From positions 1 through 28,911 of the IMG/VR virus record IMGVR_UViG_3300021138_001229: a stretch of 28,911 nt of DNA, one strand, 5' to 3'. Of this stretch, positions 7,503 to 13,844 are shown piece by piece. This DNA comes from a virus. The stretch's first letter is position 1. The number at the start of each line of letters is the position of its first letter. The notes below the pieces were generated by a model. That model saw nothing but the letters and a program-made list of their open reading frames with translations, ran no database searches and was not told the origin of the DNA. Both the position numbers and the translations under genes were made by a program.

Positions 7503-8722
7503 TGTGATAAAAACCTTGTATTTGGATTGATTTTAAGTAATGCTTGTTTAAGTGGGTCGGCTATGTTCCAACTTAATATTAAAGCATAGGGATTATTATA
7601 TTCAGCAAATTCATTGTCTGACATAATTGGAATACGACTTAACGGTGTATACTTACCTTGTTTGAATTCGCTGGCATCTGTAATACATTTGATAACTGTT
7701 CTGTTAAGCCCATAAAAATTTAACCAAGTATTTGCTTTGGCTGCCGCTCCAACTCCTATAACAACTGCTTCAGGATCTTCTTCAATTAACTTATAAAATT
7801 TAGCTAACCATTTGACTTTGTCTGTTTCTAATTTCTGTTGTAGACTTTTGTAAAAATTAATGTCAAATAATCCTTTATCAGTTTCCTGCTGAATGGCATC
7901 TCTAACTTTGTCAGTAACAGCGTTACCGTGACATGCAACAATACGTAAACTTTGACCATGATAATTAACTAAATCGTAGTCAGCAATAGTTAATCCTGCG
8001 GCAAACAATAAAGTCTGTGCCATCTTAACTGTAAAATAAGTTGGATGTTCATGATAAGTCATATCTGGAAATTTTCCATTAGTTACCATCCATCCCCAAT
8101 AAGGAACTTCAAAAATAAACACACCATCTGAAGCTAAAACTCTAGCTATACCGTTGGTAAAATCCAACGGATCGTTAGCATGATTATAAACATTATTGGC
8201 CATAATAACTTTGGCAGTACCATACTGATTACAAATAGATTCAGCTGACGTACTGTTAAATAGTCCTTTGACAGTTTCTACACCACGTGCTTTAGCCAGC
8301 TCACACATACTGGCACTTGGATCAACACCCACCGCGTGTGTTAATGGCAAGTTAAAATGATTAATGAGATATCCGTCGTTGCTGCCAATTTCTAATACAA
8401 ATCCTTGTATATTAAATTTACTTTTTACAGTATTGGCATATTCATCCCAGTGATCTCGACTAGTTTTACTGTTACTTGATGTATAGCTATATGCGTATAA
8501 ATTGTATCTATCTTCGGCATCACTAGCATAGCCTAATTGTACACTGCCTGATTCAGAATTCATATAAACTTCCAAAGGAAATACAGGTTCGGATAAGTGT
8601 AATTGGTCTTCGGCTATAAATGTATCAGCATAAGCGTGTTGCCCAAAGTCTAATATTTTAGTAACAGGATTATTAGTTATTAAACATTTGTCAATACGTT
8701 TACTATGTGTTATATCACTCAT
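7499..8722 (-). CDS. Sugar C-methyltransferase-like protein (NovU/TylC3 architecture)
   Basis: 407 aa with three parts: an N-terminal domain (about 1-75), a class I SAM fold (motif I VLEIGSNDGYL, E111-G116), and a C-terminal domain with YGVGAAAKANTW-like sequence (IGVGAAAKANTWLNFYGL) near 325-345. This is the layout of C-3 methyltransferases of deoxysugars. The N-terminal module normally binds zinc through four cysteines; here only C13 remains (KCLITNNPVTKILDFGQHAYADTF then PLEVYMNSESGSVQLGYASD), so the zinc site looks lost. It might keep the fold without the metal or act on a different substrate. Confidence 0.8.
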   Translation of the reverse strand: MSDITHSKRIDKCLITNNPVTKILDFGQHAYADTFIAEDQLHLSEPVFPLEVYMNSESGSVQLGYASDAEDRYNLYAYSYTSSNSKTSRDHWDEYANTVKSKFNIQGFVLEIGSNDGYLINHFNLPLTHAVGVDPSASMCELAKARGVETVKGLFNSTSAESICNQYGTAKVIMANNVYNHANDPLDFTNGIARVLASDGVFIFEVPYWGWMVTNGKFPDMTYHEHPTYFTVKMAQTLLFAAGLTIADYDLVNYHGQSLRIVACHGNAVTDKVRDAIQQETDKGLFDINFYKSLQQKLETDKVKWLAKFYKLIEEDPEAVVIGVGAAAKANTWLNFYGLNRTVIKCITDASEFKQGKYTPLSRIPIMSDNEFAEYNNPYALILSWNIADPLKQALLKINPNTRFLSQ

Positions 8723-9546
8723 AATGACCTTTGATATTGAACCATTTGCTTATTAATATCATTTTGTTTGAGTTTTTCCCAGGGATCTTGTTTACCTAAT
8801 TTTACATTTTCCCAAAATGTAAGGTTAGCACCTTTGGATCTTAAATAATTCGCAATTACTTCTGAATCTACTATTCTTCCATTGGCATAGGAAATGTGAT
8901 GAAAATCTCTTGGACTGCTAGGATCACCTTCTAGTATTTTACGATTTTTGTAAGTAAGATCTGAATTGCTACCAGTTAAATCATGTCTATCATGAGTAGC
9001 GTAAATTTCAACAATTTCCATAATATCTAACATATAAGCAATTTGACTCAATTCGGCATCAATCATTTGGTGACGAGAGAAAAATCCAAATAAATCAAAC
9101 CATTCTTTTGGAACTATAGGAAAAATTGAGTAAGGATGTTCTCTATGAACATGTATTTTAAGTAACTTAAATTCTTTTGTATGTTTGGCAATAATTTTAT
9201 CCCAACCAGTAGTTTCCATAAGGGCATCGTCATTCCATACCATTAACCAGTCAGCTGAAGTTTCTTCTGCTAGTTTATTGTAGTAGGAATTTAAATTTTC
9301 ATAACCCATGGGTTCAAACACTATAACAGTATAATGAACTCCTTTTTCCTGCATCCAAGGCTGTATCGATTCCGCAAAATATTTTAATCCTACTTCATCA
9401 TCATTATCAAAACCAAGTAAGATTTGAACTTTATTGATGTCAAGTACTCGATTGAAAAGACTGATAACACTGAGTTTTAATGCTGTGGTTCTTCCTCTGG
9501 TAGGAAGCATTACTGCTACACTATATTCGTTTTTAGATTTGGCCAT
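8719..9546 (-). CDS. GT-A glycosyltransferase (GT2-like)
   Basis: 275 aa. The N-terminal strand SVAVMLPTRGRTTALKLSVISL begins a nucleotide-sugar-binding GT-A fold, GFDNDDEVG follows, and the likely DxD-type metal site is MVWNDDALM (D106-D107). The C-terminal half contains RHDLTGSNSDLTYKNR. It is the first gene of the sugar operon and presumably transfers the sugar made by the genes behind it. Donor and acceptor are unknown. The ATG at 9546 is preceded by GAAAGATCACA, a weak ribosome-binding site, and a perfect 10-bp palindrome GTAAATTTAC lies at 9558-9567. Confidence 0.8.
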   Translation of the reverse strand: MAKSKNEYSVAVMLPTRGRTTALKLSVISLFNRVLDINKVQILLGFDNDDEVGLKYFAESIQPWMQEKGVHYTVIVFEPMGYENLNSYYNKLAEETSADWLMVWNDDALMETTGWDKIIAKHTKEFKLLKIHVHREHPYSIFPIVPKEWFDLFGFFSRHQMIDAELSQIAYMLDIMEIVEIYATHDRHDLTGSNSDLTYKNRKILEGDPSSPRDFHHISYANGRIVDSEVIANYLRSKGANLTFWENVKLGKQDPWEKLKQNDINKQMVQYQRSL

Positions 9547-9608
9547 TGTGATCTTTCGTAAATTTACCTATCTATTTACAAGAATTAACTGGATACTTAA
9601 AATTTTTA

Positions 9609-9782
9609 TTAATTCCAGTGTTTGATTACTCCGGCGATTATGAAAAAATTGGTAATAATATAAATTAACACAATTATTGTTCTTACACAGGCAATACGAT
9701 CTGCTTCTTCGTCTGTATTGCCTGCTTTTTCACCTAGAGCTTTGGCCCAAAGACGCCAAATTTTATGCAAATAAGTCTTCAT
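9609..9782 (-). CDS. Small membrane protein (57 aa)
   Basis: The start at 9782 is an ATG inside the last codons of queD (20-bp overlap); a longer reading from 9908 would bury 42 residues in queD and is unlikely. The N-terminal half is soluble and charged (KTYLHKIWRLWAKALGEKAG, then NTDEEADRIACVR) and the C-terminal half is one hydrophobic helix (TIIVLIYIITNFFIIAGVI). Similar proteins occur in T4-like marine phages with no known role. It ends the queD operon, and 62 bp without a gene separate it from the sugar operon. Confidence 0.7.
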   Translation of the reverse strand: MKTYLHKIWRLWAKALGEKAGNTDEEADRIACVRTIIVLIYIITNFFIIAGVIKHWN

Positions 9783-10290
9783 TCCATTCTCTATGACCTT
9801 CTCTAAAAGCCATATTGCTTTGTGTTTCTCGTACTTCCACACGATAACACCATAAACGATTGGCTTCACTTGGTCCCCATAAGTCTGGAATATAAACCCC
9901 GTTAACATATTTGTAAAGCATGTCAGCTAGTCCTTCGCAACCTAATTTAGGTAGGATAGTGAGTTTAGCCATTTTCTTTTCTTGTAGAAGTTTGTATGTT
10001 TCAAGTTCCGGGTCATCAGAACTGACCAGTAAAGTATGATCAAATTGATCTTCTAGTATACCTTTGAGCTCTTTCAATCCACCATAGTCGGCTGCCCAAT
10101 TACGTACATCTAAATCGTTTGTACCAAAATAAAATTTCATACTAAAGCTGTATCCGTGTATTAGATTACAGTGACTGTCTGCTCGCCATTGCCTGTAGGC
10201 ACAGGGAAATGCGTCGTGGTATTCTTTGGTACTGACATATCGGTATGCGATTGGTACTACTTGATTTCCTACTGAGTATATTTCTATCAT
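9763..10290 (-). CDS. queD: 6-carboxy-5,6,7,8-tetrahydropterin synthase
   Basis: A QueD/PTPS-family tunnelling-fold enzyme making 6-carboxytetrahydropterin from dihydroneopterin triphosphate, the FolE product. The active segment ADSHCNLIHGYSFSMKF has the catalytic-type C41 with H40 and H45; the position of the second zinc His in the usual HGH is Tyr (Y47). FDHTLL (83-88) and RVEVRET near the C-terminus match the remaining PTPS motifs. At 175 aa it is longer than bacterial QueD (about 120). AGGAG precedes the ATG by 6 nt and overlaps the edge of a palindrome (10300-10322), which could affect translation. Confidence 0.88.
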   Translation of the reverse strand: MIEIYSVGNQVVPIAYRYVSTKEYHDAFPCAYRQWRADSHCNLIHGYSFSMKFYFGTNDLDVRNWAADYGGLKELKGILEDQFDHTLLVSSDDPELETYKLLQEKKMAKLTILPKLGCEGLADMLYKYVNGVYIPDLWGPSEANRLWCYRVEVRETQSNMAFREGHREWNEDLFA

Positions 10291-10299
10291 GCTTATTCT

Positions 10300-10322
10300 C
10301 CTATGTTAAATTTTAGCATAGG
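10300..10322. repeat. 23-bp near-perfect palindrome at the queD ribosome-binding site
   Basis: The sequence begins CCTATG and ends CATAGG; ten of eleven pairs match around a central base, with one T/G position. It overlaps the AGGAG of queD. As RNA it could fold and hide the ribosome-binding site; as DNA it could be an operator. On the minus strand it contains TGCTAAAAT, which resembles an extended -10. The half-site TATGCTA recurs in the palindrome at 26571-26589. The rest of the 80-bp gap (10323-10370) shows only a short GC-rich repeat (GCCGAAAAGGC) and no clear terminator. Confidence 0.6.
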
Positions 10323-10370
10323 CCTGCAGAATTTGTATAGCGGGATGAATGCCGAAAAGGCCGCTTGCTA

Positions 10371-10577
10371 CTATTTAGTTTCATGCGAATTCTGTTCGCA
10401 TTTCCATAATTTTTCTTTGGCTTCGTTTAGATCTCGTTTTAGGCTTACATTTAAATTTTCTGCTATAGTTAAGCGTTTTTGTAGTTCAGTATCAAGAACC
10501 ACAGGCTTAGGTCGAGATTTAGATTCCATAGTTATTCCTACTGCTATGCCTAATACAAAAAATATTAATGCTATCAT
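10371..10577 (-). CDS. Small membrane-anchored protein with coiled-coil tail (68 aa)
   Basis: An N-terminal hydrophobic helix (IALIFFVLGIAVGITM) is followed by a basic stretch (ESKSRPKPV) and a charged, helical segment (ELQKRLTIAENLNVSLKRDL, then NEAKEKLWKCEQ) with heptad character. It has the shape of a single-pass inner-membrane protein or a spanin-like/inhibitor protein, but no family is recognised. Its ATG overlaps the stop of the folE-tail fragment as ATGA, which implies that it originally sat directly behind a complete folE. A plus-strand ORF over the same bases is a shadow. Confidence 0.65.
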   Translation of the reverse strand: MIALIFFVLGIAVGITMESKSRPKPVVLDTELQKRLTIAENLNVSLKRDLNEAKEKLWKCEQNSHETK

Positions 10578-10675
10578 CTTGGGGCAAAATCCTGTTGAAG
10601 TTTGATATTATCCATGAATTCTTTTTTAGTACCCATGTCTGTATTAAACGCACCTTTAAGTACAGTAGTTTTCAT
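10574..10675 (-). pseudogene. Duplicated folE 3' end (33 codons)
   Basis: The reading frame ends in NIKLQQDFAPR, exactly the end of the full folE at 11533-12282; over 32 residues 27 are identical (substitutions at positions 1, 3, 6, 11 and 20 after the Met). The similarity begins abruptly at the TxVL codons; upstream of that the DNA encodes an unrelated small protein. GGAG lies 5 nt before the ATG, so a 33-aa peptide could still be made, but it lacks every catalytic residue of FolE. The stop forms ATGA with the next gene, the original operon junction. It is most simply a leftover of folE displaced by the endonuclease gene at 10950-11564. Confidence 0.85.
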
Positions 10676-10676
10676 A

Positions 10677-10799
10677 TCAACTCCAAAAAATGTATTTTAC
10701 ACAGGCTGCGATGATGGCAAATCTCATCAAGCCCAAAGTCCAGGTATTAGTCCAGAACTTTACTTTTTCCGAAAATTCATACTGTTCAAGAATGTTCAT
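10677..10799 (-). CDS. Tiny membrane protein (40 aa)
   Basis: An ATG frame of 40 codons, too short for ordinary gene callers. It starts MNILEQYEFSEKVKFWTNTW and continues into a hydrophobic run around residues 23-38 (LGLMRFAIIAACVKYIFWS). An AGAGG-type site precedes the ATG. The stop lies 1 nt before the ATG of the folE-tail fragment (TGATATG), and its start overlaps the preceding small gene by 14 bp, the packing seen elsewhere in this genome. Function unknown. Confidence 0.55.
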   Translation of the reverse strand: MNILEQYEFSEKVKFWTNTWTLGLMRFAIIAACVKYIFWS

Positions 10800-10893
10800 T
10801 TTTCTTTGCCTCTCTTATAATCGGTCTAAGCGTAAACACCCATACAGCGTGACTAATCCACCCAACAATGATACCGTATATAAATTCATTCAT
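10786..10893 (-). CDS. Tiny membrane protein (35 aa)
   Basis: A 35-codon ATG frame beginning MNEFIYGIIVGWISHAVWVF, one hydrophobic helix, followed by a basic tail (TLRPIIREAKKNEHS). Very similar short one-helix proteins are found in T4-like marine phages. It overlaps the 40-aa frame by 14 bp. No strong ribosome-binding site is visible (GTGAAAA before the ATG). A promoter-like sequence at 10922-10950 would begin its transcript about 22 nt upstream of the start. Confidence 0.55.
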   Translation of the reverse strand: MNEFIYGIIVGWISHAVWVFTLRPIIREAKKNEHS

Positions 10894-10916
10894 TTTTCAC
10901 AACATCCAGTTTATTT

Positions 10917-10924
10917 AATAAATA
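10917..10924 (+). promoter_or_regulatory. Late-promoter-like box for the HNH endonuclease
   Basis: AATAAATA matches the T4 late -10 box TATAAATA at 7 of 8 positions. It would start a transcript about 20 nt before the endonuclease ATG at 10950. The region is AT-rich, so chance matches are easy; the exact match upstream of the endonuclease at 13838 makes it worth listing. Confidence 0.35.
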
Positions 10925-10950
10925 ATAACATATTACAACAGGCTTCGCAA
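10922..10950 (-). promoter_or_regulatory. Sigma70-like promoter for the small-protein/queD operon
   Basis: On the minus strand TTGCGA (10945-10950) and TATTAT (10922-10927) are 17 bp apart. The -35 matches 4 of 6 and the -10 matches 5 of 6 consensus bases. It overlaps the start codon of the antisense endonuclease gene and would restart transcription toward queD beyond the inserted gene. A perfect 7-bp-arm palindrome, TTATTTA-A-TAAATAA, occupies 10911-10925, covering part of the -10. Confidence 0.5.
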
Positions 10951-11564
10951 TGTTTTTGAACAACAAATACACTACACTTTACTACAAGATTATTAATCGT
11001 GCGATAGAACGCAATCATAATAAACAGCGACACGACGGATTTCAAATACATCATATTATCCCTCGCTGTTTTGGCGGAACTGACGACGCTACTAATCTTG
11101 CTACGCTTACTTACAAAGAACATCGTGTATGCCATCGATTATTGATTAATATGACTACTGCTGACGCCAAATACAAAATGATGCATACCTACAAATTGTT
11201 TAACAAATACTACGATGCTTCAGGTGCTCCGTCTCCGCAAATCTACTGTACTTCTGACTCTTACATTAAAATGGTAGAGACTCGTAAACGCAAAGGCAGT
11301 TACAAAACTGGCAAGAATAATATTTTTTCAAGTCCTGAGATTATTAAACAAGTTCGTCAACGAATGACTGACAATAATCCAATGAAGCGACCTGAACAAC
11401 GAGAGCGTATGAGCTTTAACAATAATAATCCTTATGTTAAACCTATTACAGTCGACGGCATCGATTTTCCTACTATCGGAGCCGCCGCACGTCATTTTAA
11501 TACTACACCTTACCTACTCAAAAAACGCTACACTATCGTGGTGCGAAATCCTGCTGTAGTTTAA
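10950..11564 (+). CDS. HNH homing endonuclease, antisense insertion at folE
   Basis: 204 aa. The HNH core is FQIHHIIPRCFGG (H34/H35), then DDATNLATLTYKEHRVCH with N49 and H58/H62. The middle is basic (about 90-135, with GSYKTGKNNIF and NNPMKRPEQRERM typical of NUMOD3-like DNA-contact repeats), and the end (TVDGIDFPTIGAAARHFN, TTPYLLKKRY) is a NUMOD1-like helix-turn-helix. It is therefore a free-standing homing endonuclease. It lies opposite to all neighbours, its last 32 bp run through the 3' end of folE, and a second copy of the folE tail lies on its other side, which suggests that folE is its homing site. Confidence 0.85.
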   Translation: MFLNNKYTTLYYKIINRAIERNHNKQRHDGFQIHHIIPRCFGGTDDATNLATLTYKEHRVCHRLLINMTTADAKYKMMHTYKLFNKYYDASGAPSPQIYCTSDSYIKMVETRKRKGSYKTGKNNIFSSPEIIKQVRQRMTDNNPMKRPEQRERMSFNNNNPYVKPITVDGIDFPTIGAAARHFNTTPYLLKKRYTIVVRNPAVV

Positions 11565-12282
11565 TATTGTCAAAGAATTCCTTCTTTGTTCCCATATCTT
11601 CATTGAATGCTCCGCGCAACACAGATGTCTGTGTTAAACTACTGTGAGCCATAATTCCTCTATTTTCGCAACATCCGTGCTGGGCCTGTATATAAACACC
11701 TACATCTTTGCTATCTGTAGCCTTCATTATTTCTCTAGCGATGTCATTACACAATTCCTCTTGAAGAGTACCACGCCGAGCACACCATTGAGCAATCCTA
11801 GTATACTTACTAAGACCAATAAGTTTTTGGGCGGCAATAATTCCGATATAAGCCACACCTGAAACAGGTTGATGATGATGACTACACATACTACGCAATT
11901 CACTACGTACAACCAACATACCTTCATATCTATCCTCCGAATCATTTGGAAACGCTGTCGCATCTGGAGCAGGCTCGTATCTACCCGCCATTATTTCATT
12001 AAAATACATTTTAGCAAGACGTCTAGCTGTGCCCTTTGAGTTTGGATCTGTTTCTCTATCAATTAGTAACGCATCCAACACACCTTCGAACGCACGAGTA
12101 GCATCATCAATTAATGTTCTTCTAACAGAGTCGTTATTAACGTATTCACTTATATTGTCTCCTGCCCAAAATCTTTTACCATTACGCTTCATTGTATTGC
12201 GTAATACTTCTGCTAAGTTAGGAGCATTTTCATGTTTCCACGTTGTATTCTCGTTTTCCCTAAAATCTTTATCGTTACTCAT
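11533..12282 (-). CDS. folE: GTP cyclohydrolase I
   Basis: Opens the 7-deazaguanine pathway by converting GTP to dihydroneopterin triphosphate, the QueD substrate. The zinc site is seen as C133 in SMCSHHHQPVSG with the following histidines and C204/C205 in AQHGCCENRGI; the GTP-binding LIGLSKYTRIAQWCARR segment lies between. The phage form has the characteristic tail HSSLTQTSVLRGAF. At 249 aa it is full length and starts directly after the stop of the upstream gene (TAAATG). Its last ten codons are shared, antisense, with the endonuclease gene, and the same tail is repeated at 10574-10675. Confidence 0.92.
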   Translation of the reverse strand: MSNDKDFRENENTTWKHENAPNLAEVLRNTMKRNGKRFWAGDNISEYVNNDSVRRTLIDDATRAFEGVLDALLIDRETDPNSKGTARRLAKMYFNEIMAGRYEPAPDATAFPNDSEDRYEGMLVVRSELRSMCSHHHQPVSGVAYIGIIAAQKLIGLSKYTRIAQWCARRGTLQEELCNDIAREIMKATDSKDVGVYIQAQHGCCENRGIMAHSSLTQTSVLRGAFNEDMGTKKEFFDNIKLQQDFAPR

Positions 12283-12678
12283 TTATTCTTCCTGTTTCAG
12301 TCGATTTAATATTTCTTCTTGCTCTTGTTGTTTTAATAAGTTAATATCATATTTTTCTAATCTATAGCCATACTTCATAGAAGGCATTAATGCTACCTTT
12401 TCAAACATATCTATTTGTTCTTGTTTGACACTATATACATATCCTTGAAAAGATTCTAATGTATTTTCTTCATTTTGTAATTTACAGTTACTTTTATTTT
12501 TGCCTCTAAGTTTTGCTCTCCAATTATAATACTCTCTATCAATATTGGAATCAAAATCAATTAATTTACTGTCGTCGCTTTGTTTAGCCCATGCTATATA
12601 CAAATTGTCAGACTCAAATAAAGAATCATATTCTTTTTTAGTAGAACTTAATTTATCAAGGCGTTCTTGTAATATCAT
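12283..12678 (-). CDS. Hypothetical protein, first gene of the folE operon
   Basis: 131 aa, charged and mostly helical: LQERLDKLSSTKKEYDSLFE, then SNIDREYYNWRAKLRGKNKS and a Gln/Glu-rich C-terminal helix (NLLKQQEQEEILNRLKQEE) that may form a coiled coil. No enzyme motif, signal peptide or membrane helix is visible, and I do not recognise a family. It is immediately followed by folE. The ATG is only 6 nt from a perfect -10 element, so its mRNA may have almost no leader. Confidence 0.65.
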   Translation of the reverse strand: MILQERLDKLSSTKKEYDSLFESDNLYIAWAKQSDDSKLIDFDSNIDREYYNWRAKLRGKNKSNCKLQNEENTLESFQGYVYSVKQEQIDMFEKVALMPSMKYGYRLEKYDINLLKQQEQEEILNRLKQEE

Positions 12679-12684
12679 AATAGT

Positions 12685-12713
12685 ATTATATGTATTATTT
12701 AGGTCAATGTCAA
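12685..12713 (-). promoter_or_regulatory. Consensus sigma70 promoter for the folE operon
   Basis: Minus-strand TTGACA (12708-12713), 17-bp spacer, TATAAT (12685-12690); both hexamers are perfect. Only six bases separate the -10 from the ATG at 12678, so the expected start site falls on the start codon. The -35 sits just past the stop of the glycosyltransferase gene upstream. Confidence 0.85.
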
Positions 12714-12715
12714 TG

Positions 12716-13786
12716 TTATTGGATATTTTTTAATAAATTATTTGCTGAAAAGAATTGTTCAGTTAAATCTATTGTCTGTTTATGTAATTTAGTAACAAAA
12801 CGGTCATAGTTTGTCATATATTGAATTATTTTGGCACAAAGTTCGGGTCTGTGAGCTTCATATGACTCATAATTTTCTGTCCATTCACTTGGATATTTAA
12901 AAGTGTCATAGTACATTTCTGTGTAGCTTAATCTGTCTGGCACTAATGGTATAGCATCAACTAACGCACCTTCATAACAACTAATTCCAAGTGTTTCTTG
13001 TAAATTGGCACTGAATACTATTTTTGCTTCACTCAGTAAAGAATGATATTCATGTTTTGATAATTGCTTATCTTGACAAACTACAAATTCATATCGAGGC
13101 AATTTAACAGATAAATCTCGAAAGATCTCAACTTGTTTTTCAGGAGCTATTCTATGAGGGAAAACTATAAGATCTCTTTTAGGTATATTTTTATATCTAT
13201 TCAATACGTTAGCCATATACTCCATGGGCCAACCTGTTCTTACTATCTTATTGCTTAATATACGTTGTTCTTTGTCATTTACAAATGTTTTACAGAATAA
13301 ATTAATGTGGAAGTCTGTAGCAAAGTAGTTATGATCAAATGCGTGAAAGAAACTTATCTCAGCATGTCGAACCCACGGGGCATCACCAATAAGACGTCCA
13401 AGAAAGTCTTGAGGATCATAACTGCCGGCATGGAACATACCATGGAGAGTCCAATTGAACCCTAAAAGATCTTTCATATATTTGAGTTGAATAACTGTCG
13501 GATTCCACGCATCAGTAAAAATAATATGATCATTGGTTGATGTTTCGCCATTGTTGTGATGATCTAAAAAATTACATAACTGCGAACTTTTCCAATAGTT
13601 AGTATCGGAGAAATTTAAAAATGCTCCGGGTGTAACTGTACTATTTTTTTGAATGCCATCTATTTGAACTACATTAAACTTATCGCCTAAATTGCCAGCT
13701 ACTAGTTTAGGAAAATGCTCATGCCATTGTGCGGTATATCGTGTCTCGATAGGTTCAAGTGAGAAGATCCAGATTGTAGGTTTCAT
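12716..13786 (-). CDS. GT-B glycosyltransferase (GT4-like)
   Basis: 356 aa. The C-terminal nucleotide-sugar half contains FPHRIAPEKQVEIF (R212/K217 contacts), a VVCQDKQLS strand and the EX7E-type motif SANLQETLGISCYEGALVDA (E264, E272). The N-terminal half (1-180) is the acceptor domain, with HIIFTDAWNPTVI. It would act in the cytoplasm with an NDP-sugar donor; the target is unknown. Transcribed alone from the promoter at 13816-13844, with a leader of about 20 nt containing CAGG before the ATG. It is followed at once by the promoter of the folE operon. Confidence 0.78.
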   Translation of the reverse strand: MKPTIWIFSLEPIETRYTAQWHEHFPKLVAGNLGDKFNVVQIDGIQKNSTVTPGAFLNFSDTNYWKSSQLCNFLDHHNNGETSTNDHIIFTDAWNPTVIQLKYMKDLLGFNWTLHGMFHAGSYDPQDFLGRLIGDAPWVRHAEISFFHAFDHNYFATDFHINLFCKTFVNDKEQRILSNKIVRTGWPMEYMANVLNRYKNIPKRDLIVFPHRIAPEKQVEIFRDLSVKLPRYEFVVCQDKQLSKHEYHSLLSEAKIVFSANLQETLGISCYEGALVDAIPLVPDRLSYTEMYYDTFKYPSEWTENYESYEAHRPELCAKIIQYMTNYDRFVTKLHKQTIDLTEQFFSANNLLKNIQ

Positions 13787-13810
13787 AGTTTTTGCCTGCG
13801 TGCCATAATA

Positions 13811-13818
13811 TATAAATA
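13811..13818 (+). promoter_or_regulatory. T4-type late promoter box for the endonuclease gene
   Basis: An exact TATAAATA, the T4 late promoter -10 sequence, lies on the plus strand. A transcript would begin near 13825, giving a 12-nt leader to the ATG at 13838. It overlaps the -10 of the opposing sigma70 promoter, so the two may compete. Confidence 0.5.
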
Positions 13819-13844
13819 ATATATGAAATAAGTGAAAATGTCAA
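13816..13844 (-). promoter_or_regulatory. Sigma70 promoter for the GT-B gene
   Basis: Minus-strand TTGACA (13839-13844) is perfect and TATTAT (13816-13821) is 5 of 6, 17 bp apart. The -35 lies inside the possible N-terminal codons of the divergent endonuclease gene, so the two transcription units share these bases. Start expected near 13809. Confidence 0.75.

Noticed and set aside
10349-10362. GCCGAAAAGGC as a terminator stem between the 68-aa gene and queD.
   Set aside because: The stem is only 3-4 bp and no T-run follows on either strand.
10303-10605. Plus-strand 100-codon frame across the queD upstream region.
   Set aside because: It crosses the palindrome and the antisense membrane-protein gene, whose ATGA junction and hydrophobic helix support the minus strand.
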